A stretch of 64,000 nt of DNA from Vagococcus sp. CY52-2. GTDB taxonomy: Bacteria > Bacillota > Bacilli > Lactobacillales > Vagococcaceae. A program made the translations under genes and the position numbers. Location: assembly GCF_022655055.1 (NCBI RefSeq), contig NZ_CP093384.1:1364001-1428000 (forward strand), read 5' to 3'. Below are positions 8,459 through 18,556 of this stretch, piece after piece. Within the stretch, counting starts at the first letter, position 1, and every line of letters begins with the position of its first letter. A model generated the notes under the pieces. The model made no database searches. It was given only the letters and a program-made list of their open reading frames with translations, and was not told the origin of the DNA.

Positions 8459-9430
8459 TTATAGTTTTAACGACACTTCACCAAATCTCAACTCTCTTGT
8501 TTCCCCATTAGACAATTTAATCATCAAAGAGCCATTATCTTTAATATCTTCCACTTGAGCAACATAAGAATCTGCTCCTGACACAATGGAAACCAGTTGA
8601 CCAACTACGATAGATTTTTCACGATACTGTTGCATCATACTTTTTTGCATCATGTTAGAAGCTTGTAAGAAAAATTGATTGATAACGTTAGCAGCAATTT
8701 TATTTCTTATCGTATTTTTATTGTTAAACAATGCTGTTGCAACAGATTGAACGTTTTTTGAAAATAGCTCAGATTTAGTTGATACATTAATACCAATACC
8801 GACTACAATCCAATCTAAACGTCCAGTTTCTAAATTACTAACCGCCTCTGTTAAGATACCACATACTTTTTTTCCATTTAAAAACAAATCATTAACCCAT
8901 TTTATACCTATTATTTCACCGGATAATTGTTCTAACACTTCTGAGACAACAACCGCTGAATAGGCTGTCATAAGAGATGGATCAATTTGCGGCATCTCTT
9001 CAGGTCTTAGTATGATACTCATATAAATACCTGAATCTTTTGGCGATTCAAATGTTTTCCCATATCTTCCACGCCCCTTTGTTTGTTCGTTTGCAATAAT
9101 CACTGTCCCATTTGCAGCTCCTGACACAGCTAACTCTTTTGCTAAATTATTGGTTGAATCAATCGACTCATAAACTTGAATTAAACTTGAATCAATCGAC
9201 TTATCCAAAAATGGTAACATTCCCTGCAGAGACAACTTATCACTTGTTTCTTCTAGTGAATACCCTTTACTTTTTACGGCTTTAATTGGATAGCCTTCTG
9301 TTTCTAATTGTTTAACCGCCTTCCAAACAGCATTTCTTGAAACACCTAATGTTTCAGCTAGTTTTTCACCGGAGAAAAACTCTCCCCGATGATTTTCTAA
9401 CATTGCTAATGTTTTGTCTTTTACACTCAT
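8459..9430 (-). CDS. birA: Bifunctional biotin-protein ligase / biotin repressor BirA
   Basis: A 323-residue group II biotin ligase. Residues 1-60 form the winged helix (LGVSRNAVWKAVKQLE at about 28-43). The ligase domain has the GRGRYGK biotinyl-AMP loop at 119-125 and the KWVND and GKKVCGILTE blocks at about 177-195, and a C-terminal SH3-like domain ends the protein. It attaches biotin to carboxylases and, having the DNA-binding domain, should also repress biotin uptake genes; bioY is next downstream. The ATG overlaps the stop of the upstream peptidase gene as ATGA, with GGAGAG upstream, so the two are probably translationally coupled. Confidence 0.95.
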   Translation of the reverse strand: MSVKDKTLAMLENHRGEFFSGEKLAETLGVSRNAVWKAVKQLETEGYPIKAVKSKGYSLEETSDKLSLQGMLPFLDKSIDSSLIQVYESIDSTNNLAKELAVSGAANGTVIIANEQTKGRGRYGKTFESPKDSGIYMSIILRPEEMPQIDPSLMTAYSAVVVSEVLEQLSGEIIGIKWVNDLFLNGKKVCGILTEAVSNLETGRLDWIVVGIGINVSTKSELFSKNVQSVATALFNNKNTIRNKIAANVINQFFLQASNMMQKSMMQQYREKSIVVGQLVSIVSGADSYVAQVEDIKDNGSLMIKLSNGETRELRFGEVSLKL

Positions 9431-11385
9431 TTTATTGTCTCTCCATTGTTTAAATGCTTATCAAACCATGATGAAATATCTGTCAGACGAGCTAAACGTA
9501 AATGAGGTAATCCTCCTCTTGATAAGCCATGACTCGATTTCGGATACACAACCATTTCAGTAGGCACGTTAAAGCGTTTCATCGCTGTATACATCTGCTC
9601 ACCTTGCTCTTTTGGACAACGTAAATCGTCTTCTCCATGTAAAACAAGTAAAGGTGTTTGCCCATGTTCTACGTAAGCTAATGGTGATAACTTCCACATA
9701 TCTGAAATATTTGGTAAATCAGTTAATAACTGATATTTTACGAAGAATGCCCCAATATCACTTGTCCCATAAAAACTAATCCAGTTAGAAATAGAACGTT
9801 GTGTCACTGCCGCTTGAAATCGTTTAGAATGGCCAACAATCCAGTTTGTCATAAAGCCTCCATAACTTCCACCAGCAACCACTAATTTTTTCTCATCAAT
9901 TTCAGGATGTTCTGTTAACACAGCATCTAACCCTACCATCAAATCCGTATAGTCTTTATTGCCATAATCTCCTAATATCGCACTAACAAATTCCTGGCCG
10001 TAACCTTGTCCACCTCTTGGATTTAACATAATCACGCCATAACCATTTGCCGCATGGTATTGCATTTCATGGAAGAACGTTTCACCATAACATACTTGAG
10101 GCCCACCATGAATATATAGAACGGCTGGATGCTGTTTTTCACTTAATACAGGTGGCACATACCATCCCTGAACGGATACATCCTCCTCAGATTCGTACCA
10201 AAACTCTTGTGGTGTTGATAATATCATATCTTTTAAAATTAACTCATTTGGATTGTATACTGTTTTTAATGTGACATCTTCTAAAGATAAAGTCGCTAAA
10301 ACTGATGGCTCTATTAATGTTGAATACGTCACAATCAGTTCACTACCTGTTAAATACGCATCTGTTAGATGATTTTTTTCATCATATATTTTTTTTAAAT
10401 TACCATCAAAATCACCCTTGTATAACACAATTTTACCATGATGAGTCACGGGGAAAATAAAAGTATCAGAAGTTAAAAAGTCAATATCGACTCCTCTTAC
10501 TTGTTGTTGGAAATCTCCAACAATAGCGTCACCTACTTCTTCATCTAAGCTTTCAGTTAAACAGGTTAAGAAACCACTTTTCATGTCATAGTGATACAAT
10601 TTATTTTGGGTAACAAAACCATATTCAAAGGTATTTCCAACTAATAATAAATCTTCTTCAGTAGGATTCATTTTACCATAATAAAAACTTCCTTTAGGCA
10701 ATGACTCTGTTAAATTCATCAGAGATTTTGTTGATAAATCATATTTATACAATGTACTACCATAATCCCACTCATCTTGTGGTTCTTTATCTCGTCCAAG
10801 TAACACATAGCTTTCATCTTTAGAAACATAGGTTAAATTGATTTCATCAGTAGTTTCAAATAGGATGCTTTCTTCTTTCGTTGCTAGCATTATCTTACTT
10901 AATTGATACGTCGCGTTCAAGTCTAATAATCCAGCTCCATCTAGTTTATAAATCAATTTATTCCATCTTTTTGGTTGCTCTAAAATCTTTTCTTCTTTCT
11001 TTTCATCAGTTGATTTCGTTTGGACAAAATAAATCGCACTACTTGATTCATTCCAAATGTAATCCGAAAAAGAATCTTTTTGCATCAAACTATAGGCACT
11101 ACCTCCATCTAGTGATTGGATTTTTAAATGAAGTTTTTTGCCAACTTTACTCACATAGCTTAGCCATTTTTTATTTGGTGATATTTTCAACTGACTAATT
11201 GAAGTCTCCTCACCACTCCATAATCGACGCTCTTTTGTCTGTTTATCTACACTATAAATACGAGATTCGTATTGATTACTCTCTTTATTAATCGAATGCT
11301 CCATAAAAAAGATGATATTTCCCACTGAAATAGGTTGGGATAAACTATTTAGTTCAAATAAACTTTCTTTCGTTATTGTTTTCAT
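9427..11385 (-). CDS. S9 family serine peptidase (acylaminoacyl-peptidase type)
   Basis: About 652 residues: an N-terminal beta-propeller of WD/PD40-like repeats (residues about 1-400), then an alpha/beta-hydrolase peptidase domain. The catalytic serine is in GGSYGGFMT, the aspartate in HGEDDLRCP, and the histidine in SHGLSR near the C-terminus. No signal peptide is visible, so it is a cytosolic oligopeptidase. I chose the ATG at 11383-11385 because AAAGGA lies at good distance; an upstream frame to 11424 lacks this. It is the first gene of a peptidase-birA unit, an arrangement that gives no clear functional hint. Confidence 0.9.
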   Translation of the reverse strand: MKTITKESLFELNSLSQPISVGNIIFFMEHSINKESNQYESRIYSVDKQTKERRLWSGEETSISQLKISPNKKWLSYVSKVGKKLHLKIQSLDGGSAYSLMQKDSFSDYIWNESSSAIYFVQTKSTDEKKEEKILEQPKRWNKLIYKLDGAGLLDLNATYQLSKIMLATKEESILFETTDEINLTYVSKDESYVLLGRDKEPQDEWDYGSTLYKYDLSTKSLMNLTESLPKGSFYYGKMNPTEEDLLLVGNTFEYGFVTQNKLYHYDMKSGFLTCLTESLDEEVGDAIVGDFQQQVRGVDIDFLTSDTFIFPVTHHGKIVLYKGDFDGNLKKIYDEKNHLTDAYLTGSELIVTYSTLIEPSVLATLSLEDVTLKTVYNPNELILKDMILSTPQEFWYESEEDVSVQGWYVPPVLSEKQHPAVLYIHGGPQVCYGETFFHEMQYHAANGYGVIMLNPRGGQGYGQEFVSAILGDYGNKDYTDLMVGLDAVLTEHPEIDEKKLVVAGGSYGGFMTNWIVGHSKRFQAAVTQRSISNWISFYGTSDIGAFFVKYQLLTDLPNISDMWKLSPLAYVEHGQTPLLVLHGEDDLRCPKEQGEQMYTAMKRFNVPTEMVVYPKSSHGLSRGGLPHLRLARLTDISSWFDKHLNNGETIK

Positions 11386-11452
11386 AGACTCATTCCTTTC
11401 TTTATTAGTCTCATTGTAAATCAACCCTTAAAAATATACTAGTTTTACACAA

Positions 11453-11490
11453 AAAAAGATGACATCATCCGCAGACAAGGTCATCTTTTT
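11453..11490 (-). terminator. Terminator of the asnB-ligase-racemase operon
   Basis: AAAAAGATGAC (11453-11463) pairs with GTCATCTTTTT (11480-11490); on the minus strand the stem ends in seven T residues. Confidence 0.85.
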
Positions 11491-11491
11491 A

Positions 11492-12202
11492 TTATTTTCT
11501 ATTTTGTAAAGCTAGTGCCACTGTTTCTTCTGCTAAGACATTTTGTGGATCAATGACATGCTCATTCATCTGATTTTCAGCGTCTTCCATCATAGATAAT
11601 TCTGTACAACCTAACACTATGACATCACAGTTTAGTTCATTAAACATATCATCAAGTATTTCATGATATAAGTCATGATCTAATTGATCTAAGTGTTTAA
11701 TTTTATCAAAAATTAACGTACTCACTTTATCTTGGATATCTTTTGTTGGATGAACGACGTTGAAACCAGCTTCTTCAATAAAAGGATCATAAATCTTATT
11801 TTTTATCGTTCCTTCTGTCCCAATAATCCCGACACGTGCATTTTTTGCATACGCATCACTGACTCTTGAAATAGCCAATTTTGGCATATGAAGAAGTGGT
11901 TTGTCTGTTGCTTTTTCTAACTCATCAAAAAAATAATGCGCTGTATTACAGGTTAAAACAAAGAAATCTGGCGATAACTTATCATATGTTTTAATCACAT
12001 CAAGTAAGTATGGTAATGGATTTTCATTATTTTCTTTATCCATTATATAAGAACTTCTATCAGGAATAGTGGCATAATTAACTAAAACATAATTTAAATA
12101 ATCTTGGTCTTTTTCGGCTGGTGTTTTATCATTCACCATCTTGACATATAATTCTGTTGCTTTAGTTCCCATACCTCCAATGACGGTAAAGAAATGTTCC
12201 AT
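11492..12202 (-). CDS. Aspartate racemase family protein
   Basis: A 236-residue Asp/Glu racemase. Both catalytic cysteines are visible, in LTCNTAHYF at about 103-111 and VLGCTELSM at about 196-204, and the glycine-rich N-terminus VIGGMGTKAT is typical. The enzyme interconverts L- and D-aspartate without cofactor. It is 11 bp downstream of a D-aspartate ligase gene, which points to supply of D-Asp for the peptidoglycan crossbridge, as with racfm next to aslfm in Enterococcus faecium. The start has AAGGTGGGA upstream. Strict substrate choice cannot be proven from sequence. Confidence 0.88.
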   Translation of the reverse strand: MEHFFTVIGGMGTKATELYVKMVNDKTPAEKDQDYLNYVLVNYATIPDRSSYIMDKENNENPLPYLLDVIKTYDKLSPDFFVLTCNTAHYFFDELEKATDKPLLHMPKLAISRVSDAYAKNARVGIIGTEGTIKNKIYDPFIEEAGFNVVHPTKDIQDKVSTLIFDKIKHLDQLDHDLYHEILDDMFNELNCDVIVLGCTELSMMEDAENQMNEHVIDPQNVLAEETVALALQNRK

Positions 12203-12213
12203 ATCATCCCACC

Positions 12214-13452
12214 TTACTTACCATATTTTTTAAACGCTTTTCGATAATACCTAAACATACGCTGAAGCAATAAATAACGACCTAAACTACGATCTCCATC
12301 ATAATAGAAAGTATAACCATAGCGTTTATCGGCTATCATCTCTCTAGCAATATCTTTATATTGTGTTTCAGGAACATATTTATCAAAAATATCGATTGGT
12401 ACATTTAGCCATAGTTGCCCCTTATCATCTGGGATGTTGGCATAAACTGTATCACTATCTTTTAAATCATCATAAATATAATCTCTCACAACCCACTCAG
12501 CTAAGTTTAATCCATTAAGCGTTACAAAGAAACTACTTCTTCCTTGTCTTAAATTAATTTCAAAGAATTTAAAGGTATTGTCTTTAATGTCATATTTCAA
12601 ATCAAAGTTTGCAAAACCTGTGTATTTAATATCTTCTAAAAAGTCTTTTACTTGTTTATAAATCGCTTCATTATAATCAGGCATAATAGCTAAGTAATTG
12701 CCAATACCAAGTGGTGTCGGGTCTTCAAGTAATGGATGACCTAAACACATCATTTTTACTTGATGATTTTTGTCAACATAACAATTTAACACACGCATTG
12801 GACTTTCATTGCCCTCCACAAATTCTTGTAAGATTAAATTGTCTTTGTATCCAGCTCCATAGATGCCATGAATAACACGATTATATTCTGTCATATTGTC
12901 AATAATATAAACTTTTTCCTTAATCGGATCGGTAAAATCATTCCATGACACACTGTTTGCTGGTTTTAACGCAATCGGAAAATCAAAAGGCTGTGTAGCT
13001 TCAGAATTTTCCACCATACGACGAGTGATAATTTTCGTTTTTGGATAAGGTAAATCATACTTTTCGCAAATATCATAAAAATCTTGCTTATTAACTAATT
13101 GTTTTTCTAACTCTTTATTGATGTATGGGCAAACAAACGTTTCAGATAATTCCTCTAAATGTTTTGAGATAAGTTCTGTATACCAATCTCCCATTCCCAT
13201 CAAAATAACTGGCACATCAGAATCTTTATACTCTTTTGCGACTTCTCTCATGGTTTCGATAAACGTTGGATCTGTATCAAAACTTGGTACAACTTCGATA
13301 GCTAATATTTTCGTATGTTTTGTTGGTGCAATAGAGGCGCTGGCGATTGTCCGGACTGGTTTATTTGTAATGTCATAAAATGAGCGGGCCATCCCATACA
13401 GATTCAAATCTCCCCCTAACAACACTGGGATAAAATCTTGTTTTTGAGTCAA
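12214..13452 (-). CDS. aslfm: D-aspartate ligase (ATP-grasp), peptidoglycan crossbridge
   Basis: A 412-residue ATP-grasp protein. The N-terminal FIPVLLGGDLNLYGMARSF resembles the D-Asp ligase Aslfm, and the C-terminal FEINLRQGRSSFFVTLNG carries the metal-binding Glu/Asn of the ATP-grasp fold. In E. faecium and Lactococcus the enzyme links the beta-carboxyl of D-Asp to the Lys side chain of the UDP-MurNAc-pentapeptide. The start is TTG at 13450-13452 with AAGGGA upstream; this start fits the family N-terminus. It lies between an asparagine synthase and an aspartate racemase, a set that makes the assignment stronger than sequence alone. Confidence 0.88.
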   Translation of the reverse strand: MTQKQDFIPVLLGGDLNLYGMARSFYDITNKPVRTIASASIAPTKHTKILAIEVVPSFDTDPTFIETMREVAKEYKDSDVPVILMGMGDWYTELISKHLEELSETFVCPYINKELEKQLVNKQDFYDICEKYDLPYPKTKIITRRMVENSEATQPFDFPIALKPANSVSWNDFTDPIKEKVYIIDNMTEYNRVIHGIYGAGYKDNLILQEFVEGNESPMRVLNCYVDKNHQVKMMCLGHPLLEDPTPLGIGNYLAIMPDYNEAIYKQVKDFLEDIKYTGFANFDLKYDIKDNTFKFFEINLRQGRSSFFVTLNGLNLAEWVVRDYIYDDLKDSDTVYANIPDDKGQLWLNVPIDIFDKYVPETQYKDIAREMIADKRYGYTFYYDGDRSLGRYLLLQRMFRYYRKAFKKYGK

Positions 13453-13475
13453 TATAATCGGTTCCCTTCTTCTAA

Positions 13476-15317
13476 TTAATTTTCAATAAAATAAACTCGG
13501 TACCAAACAATAAATGTGTAAATAGTAAATATTTTTTGCATATTTGCTATTCCTTGTTTTTGTTCTTCTAATAAACGATTTAAGTAATCGACATTAAAGA
13601 ATTCTTTTGCAATATCAGAATTAAATGCGTCTTTTAACATCTCTTGGTATTTATCTTCTTTTAACCATGAAGCAAGTGGTGACGGGAATCCTAATTTTTC
13701 ACGATTTACAATGCGATCGGGTAATTTAGCTTCAGAAGCTTCACGCCAAGCAATTTTTGTCACACCGTTTTTCATGTCAACACGCGTATCAGTTGGCATA
13801 CGCTTTGCAATTTCAGCCACTTCTTTATCCACTAAAGGTGTTCTAACCTCTAATGAATTAGCCATACTCATACGGTCTGCTTTATGTAAAATATCATAAG
13901 CTAACCATCCATGAATATCAAAATGTTGCATTTTAGTGACATCATCTTTGCTTTTTGCTTCATCAAATAAATCTTTTACATATAACGATGAAGATTTGTT
14001 AAAACGCGTATCTTTTAGCAAGTCATTTCTTTCTGCTTCGTTAAACACATAATTCACACGATAATAACGTTCACTGATATCTTGTGCCCCACGAATTAAG
14101 AAACGGCGACCATGAAAATGTGGCAAACGTTTCGCTGTTTGAGCGAACAATTGACGCATATTTCGTGTCGTAAACTTTTCATATTTTTTAAATGTTCCTG
14201 CTTCTAAATAGGTATTATAGCCACCGAAAAATTCATCGGCTCCTTCTCCAGACAAAGCCACTTTTACATGCTTACTTGTTTCTTTTGATAAGAAATACAA
14301 TTGAATCGCAGAAGGGTTAGATAAAGGCTCATCCATGTGATACATTGCCTTAGGAATAATACCAAAGAAATCTTCATCATTAATCATGATAGCTGTATTT
14401 TTTTGGTCAATTTCTTTTGCAAATTCTTGTGCCCATTCTAATTCACTGATGTTTTTATCGTCAAATCCTAATGAAAATGATTGGATATCTCTATCTTGTG
14501 ATGCTTCATTTAAAATGTAGCTTGAATCAATCCCACTTGATAAGAAACTTCCCACTTCAACGTCTGCAATCATGTGTTTTTTCACTGATTCGTCTACTGT
14601 ATCGATAATGTCACGTTTTGCTTCATCCATGGTCATTTTTTGTTCTTCTTCAAATGTGAAGTGATAGTATTCATTCACTTCTAAATCGTTATTTTTAAAT
14701 TTGAAATAATGACCTGGATTAACTTTATAAACATTTTTGAATAATGTTTCGTCACTTGGAATGTATTCAAAACTTAGATGAATTGGTAATAATTCCTCAT
14801 TTAATTCTTTAACGAATGATGGGTGATCTAAAAAGGCTTTTATTTCTGATCCCCACATAAAGGTATCCTCATTTTTAAAGTAGTAAAGAGGTTTAATACC
14901 AAAGTGATCACGTGCTCCAAAGACTTCACCGTTTTCAGAATCATAAATAACAAACGCGTACATTCCACGAATACGGTCTAATAATCCCTCTTGCCAAGCA
15001 TCATAGCCATGAATCAATACTTCAGAATCCACTTCTGTTTTAAATTCGTAACCTAATTCTTGTAATTCTTCTCTTAATTCTACGTAATTATATATTTCAC
15101 CATTAAACGTTAATACTTTTGTATTGGTTTGGTTAGTCATTGGTTGTTGTCCATGATTTAAATCAATAATTGATAGGCGTCTAAATCCCATTGAGATAAC
15201 GTCATCTTGGTAAAATCCTTCATCATCTGGTCCTCTATGTACAATACGATCCGCCATTTTTTTGATGACTGTTGGATCAATACCTGGTTGGTTCATATAT
15301 CCGACAAATCCACACAT
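13476..15317 (-). CDS. asnB: Glutamine-hydrolysing asparagine synthase (AsnB/AsnH type)
   Basis: A 613-residue, two-domain enzyme. The start at the ATG at 15315-15317 gives MCGFVGYM, leaving Cys2 as the N-terminal glutaminase nucleophile, and GGAGG sits upstream; the longer reading to 15332 is ruled out by this. The synthetase domain has the PP-loop LSSGIDSS near residue 260. AsnB makes asparagine, but the related AsnH of Lactococcus amidates the D-Asp of the crossbridge. Its place as first gene before D-Asp ligase and racemase suggests that role here. Which acceptor it uses is inferred from context. Confidence 0.9.
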   Translation of the reverse strand: MCGFVGYMNQPGIDPTVIKKMADRIVHRGPDDEGFYQDDVISMGFRRLSIIDLNHGQQPMTNQTNTKVLTFNGEIYNYVELREELQELGYEFKTEVDSEVLIHGYDAWQEGLLDRIRGMYAFVIYDSENGEVFGARDHFGIKPLYYFKNEDTFMWGSEIKAFLDHPSFVKELNEELLPIHLSFEYIPSDETLFKNVYKVNPGHYFKFKNNDLEVNEYYHFTFEEEQKMTMDEAKRDIIDTVDESVKKHMIADVEVGSFLSSGIDSSYILNEASQDRDIQSFSLGFDDKNISELEWAQEFAKEIDQKNTAIMINDEDFFGIIPKAMYHMDEPLSNPSAIQLYFLSKETSKHVKVALSGEGADEFFGGYNTYLEAGTFKKYEKFTTRNMRQLFAQTAKRLPHFHGRRFLIRGAQDISERYYRVNYVFNEAERNDLLKDTRFNKSSSLYVKDLFDEAKSKDDVTKMQHFDIHGWLAYDILHKADRMSMANSLEVRTPLVDKEVAEIAKRMPTDTRVDMKNGVTKIAWREASEAKLPDRIVNREKLGFPSPLASWLKEDKYQEMLKDAFNSDIAKEFFNVDYLNRLLEEQKQGIANMQKIFTIYTFIVWYRVYFIEN

Positions 15318-15504
15318 GTTTTCGTCCTCCAATTTTTATAAATAAAACTTTTAATCACAAGTAACTCATGATTCTTCAACTATCAAGTATACTTCAAATT
15401 ACCTGTAAATTAAAGTATATAATAGATAGTTTCAAATTAAAATAAGATAACCCTACAAATCTCTTAATATTTTATTAAGAATACAACAACAAAGCGATAA
15501 AAAA

Positions 15505-15534
15505 GGCTTTAAGAAACGTATATTTCTTAAAGCC
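15505..15534 (-). terminator. Terminator of the Mga-like gene
   Basis: GGCTTTAAGAAA (15505-15516) pairs perfectly with TTTCTTAAAGCC (15523-15534), followed by TTTTTT on the minus strand; the stop codon is in the stem. Confidence 0.9.
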
Positions 15535-17035
15535 GAATCATGTCACTTTTCTCTTGTACCAAAAGTTGTAATTTTTTTCCAATGTCTATTAAATCACGTT
15601 CTTTAATTGGATAATCAAATAATTGGACATGTGGAGAATAGCGATTCATTTCTTCTAAGGTATTTGGAATATTAGTTAAAACCAAATCTATTCGTTTTGT
15701 TTCATTAAGTGTCTTGAATACTATATGATAATCATACTTATAACGATGCATAATTCTTTCTTCTATATCTCGTATTACAAAATAGGGTAAATCTGTATCG
15801 AGATAAATTGTAATTTCTGCTTCATAATATGTTAATGGCTTAACTGATGAAAAAAGTAAAATATATTTTTGTAACAAAAAGTCTTTCATCAGAAATAAAT
15901 CATTTCCTGTGTCTTTATATAACTGATGAATCATCTCTAACATCTTACGTTTTAAAACTGGATACCGATCATTTATTTCATTAATAACATAATGACCATC
16001 CACGTCAACATGAACTCGTTTAAATAACCGTGAAAACATGTGTGCACAAAAACTGGTAATAAAAAAACGATCTAGTAAATCAGTTGGTATCTTACTAAAC
16101 GTTTTTTGAAACAATTCCATAAATTGTTGTGTAGCCAAATAAACGTCTGATTGTTGACGTTTATGATAAGACAATATTTCCTCTTTAAAAATGGAAGACT
16201 CGTAAAATTTGGTTTTAATTTGTGAGACAACAGCATAAAAATAAACTTCTGACTCAGAATAAATATTAAATTCTTGCATTAAATTTTTCAAAAAGGATAA
16301 TTTTTCAAGTAAAACATCCATATTAACATAATTTCGCCAATCTTCTTCCATCTCTATAAAATGTTTTTTTCTAAGACGAATTAAATTTGTTGATAGCACG
16401 TAAGCTAATTGTTTTCTCTGAATAACAGAAAAAGTTAAGTGATTCGTTTCAGAAAACAAATCAACCGTTTGATACATAATATGCTCATTAATTGTTTCAA
16501 ATGGCCACTTCATTCCTTTATATAATGTCCACATCATAATATAAATAATTAATCTGATTTGTTTTTCATTGCCAATAATAGCGTATGTTTGTCTAGACAG
16601 AGTCAAGTCATACAATTCAAACAAAACTTTAATTTTTTTAAGCGATGATTTAACAGAATTAACGCTAATATAATGGTCTACTACGTATTGATCAATTATT
16701 ACACCATCTTCTACAATAAGGTGCTTTAAAAGTTGAATGGTCTCGTCCTGCTCAAAAATATAATTCTTTAATTCAATATATCCAGACTCACTCTCTAGAT
16801 AAATGCCACGATATTTTTCAAAATAAATCATGACATTTTTTGTTGAGTAATCATTAAATGCTACCGTCAATTCACGTATTTGGTGTATATACCTTTGAGC
16901 TGTTCTTTCAGTAACATTGATATGTAATCCAATCTCTTTTGTTGTATACCATCGTTTATTTTCAGAAATCAGTTCCAATATAGTTAATAATTGTTGGTTT
17001 GTCGAATTTAGTAATCGAAACATTTGCTTTTCCAT
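15527..17035 (-). CDS. Mga/PRD-type transcriptional regulator
   Basis: A 502-residue protein with an N-terminal Mga helix-turn-helix (YTTKEIGLHINVTERTAQRY at about 29-48) and a long helical middle with PRD-like segments. The C-terminal part from about 395, with ITIYLDTDLPYFVIRD, may be an EIIB-like fold. Regulators of this kind (Mga, AtxA) couple sugar-PTS state to surface or virulence gene expression. It is the last gene of the sugar-ABC/two-component island, 51 bp behind the response regulator on the same strand, so it may be co-transcribed. Its target genes are unknown. Confidence 0.78.
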   Translation of the reverse strand: MEKQMFRLLNSTNQQLLTILELISENKRWYTTKEIGLHINVTERTAQRYIHQIRELTVAFNDYSTKNVMIYFEKYRGIYLESESGYIELKNYIFEQDETIQLLKHLIVEDGVIIDQYVVDHYISVNSVKSSLKKIKVLFELYDLTLSRQTYAIIGNEKQIRLIIYIMMWTLYKGMKWPFETINEHIMYQTVDLFSETNHLTFSVIQRKQLAYVLSTNLIRLRKKHFIEMEEDWRNYVNMDVLLEKLSFLKNLMQEFNIYSESEVYFYAVVSQIKTKFYESSIFKEEILSYHKRQQSDVYLATQQFMELFQKTFSKIPTDLLDRFFITSFCAHMFSRLFKRVHVDVDGHYVINEINDRYPVLKRKMLEMIHQLYKDTGNDLFLMKDFLLQKYILLFSSVKPLTYYEAEITIYLDTDLPYFVIRDIEERIMHRYKYDYHIVFKTLNETKRIDLVLTNIPNTLEEMNRYSPHVQLFDYPIKERDLIDIGKKLQLLVQEKSDMIRL

Positions 17036-17086
17036 CAGCTCACCACTTTTCGTGTACTATTTTCTTAATTCTACTTTTATTATGTG

Positions 17087-18556
17087 TTATTTTTTATATT
17101 TTTCTCTAAATTCTTTTGGCGTCATACCATTTAATTTACGAAACATTTTTAAAAAATACGTCATATTATTATACCCAATTTCAAAGGATATCTCATTAAT
17201 TGTTAAATCAGTATGCAATAACATATCCTGAGCTTTTTCAATACGTAATTGGTTTAACACCTGAGCAAAACTACGTCCGGTTTCTTTTTTAACAAGTTGG
17301 CCCAAATAAACTGAATTAACATGAAGTTCTTCAGATAGTCGCTTCAGAGTCAAATCCTTCTTGTACTCTTTATCGATAATATCCATACTCTTTTGAACTA
17401 GTTCTGAGTAACGTTGCATATTCTCATCCATACTTTCAGTTAGTTCAAGTAAATAAATCAGCCAATCTTCTAACTCTTTAATATTATGAGATTGCTTTAT
17501 TTTTTCTAATGTTTCATTATAAATCGCTACACTTAATGAAGGGAAGCGGCGATAAATATCCGTAAATAATAAAAACGTGACATGACGGACGTTATCAGGT
17601 AGAAAAGCAAGTTGTCGCATTTGAGAGAATATCCCTTTTAATTTGGTAATCGTCTCATTCATGTCACCAACCATTAATGCTTTATTAAAAGACATAAACT
17701 CGAATGTCTCATCATCAAGTAGATTCAACACGTTTGTTGATGAGTTACTCAAAATTTGTTTATTATCATAAAACACAGAAAAAGTCATCATAGCTAACGC
17801 CTGTTCATAACTTTCATAAACATTTTCCCACTCCTGTACCAATTCACCCACACTTAATTGATAATCTTCTTCTATTGTCTGATCCATCTGTAATAAAAAA
17901 GTTGATAATCCCTTTTTAGAGCCATGATACACAATAATCGTATAAAACGTGTCTTCGTTTTCTTGAATTACACATAATTTTTGTCCCATCGCCAAACTAT
18001 ATTGCCTTATAGTATCCGTATAAACGTCATTGGCACAGATAATAACAGCATACTCATCAAGTTTCTCTACATCAAAATGCTGAATAAAATTATGGTATTC
18101 TGATTCATTTAACTCATCATTTAACCATCTAATTAATAGCATTTCGTTATATAAACGTTCTTTTTGTTTTTCTTGTCTATCATGATTTAACTCTTCTTTT
18201 ATCATCATTACTTTTTCAGTTAGTTCATTTTTGTCCACCGGCTTTAACAAATAGCCTTTAATGCCAAGCTCGAGTCCTTGCTTTACATACATAAATTCTT
18301 GATAGCCAGATAAAATCAGTATTTCTGGGGTCATGCCTGTTTCTTTCATGTAACGGATCAAATCAATCCCTGACTTTTCAGGCATATTAACATCTGTAAT
18401 CACTAAATCAACAGAATGATTCTCCAGATAACAAATCGCATCCTCTGTTCTACGACAAGTAGAAACCACTTCAAATCCTAAGTCATTCCATGGGATGATT
18501 TTTTTTAACCCCTCTAAAATCATGTACTCATCATCAACTAACAAAACGCTATACAT
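17087..18556 (-). CDS. YesN-type response regulator (REC plus AraC DNA-binding domain)
   Basis: About 489 residues. The receiver domain (1-120) has the acidic pair in LLVDDEY and the phospho-acceptor aspartate in ITDVNMPEKSG. The C-terminal 100 residues are a two-helix-turn-helix AraC domain (INEISFEIGYNNMTYFLKMFRK). The start could be ATG at 18554-18556 or GTG at 18560-18562, and the ribosome site does not decide; I prefer ATG because family members begin MYxVLLVDDE. The gene overlaps the histidine kinase stop. It should control the adjacent ABC importer, perhaps through the 21-bp tandem repeats at 24416-24457. Confidence 0.92.
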   Translation of the reverse strand: MYSVLLVDDEYMILEGLKKIIPWNDLGFEVVSTCRRTEDAICYLENHSVDLVITDVNMPEKSGIDLIRYMKETGMTPEILILSGYQEFMYVKQGLELGIKGYLLKPVDKNELTEKVMMIKEELNHDRQEKQKERLYNEMLLIRWLNDELNESEYHNFIQHFDVEKLDEYAVIICANDVYTDTIRQYSLAMGQKLCVIQENEDTFYTIIVYHGSKKGLSTFLLQMDQTIEEDYQLSVGELVQEWENVYESYEQALAMMTFSVFYDNKQILSNSSTNVLNLLDDETFEFMSFNKALMVGDMNETITKLKGIFSQMRQLAFLPDNVRHVTFLLFTDIYRRFPSLSVAIYNETLEKIKQSHNIKELEDWLIYLLELTESMDENMQRYSELVQKSMDIIDKEYKKDLTLKRLSEELHVNSVYLGQLVKKETGRSFAQVLNQLRIEKAQDMLLHTDLTINEISFEIGYNNMTYFLKMFRKLNGMTPKEFREKYKK

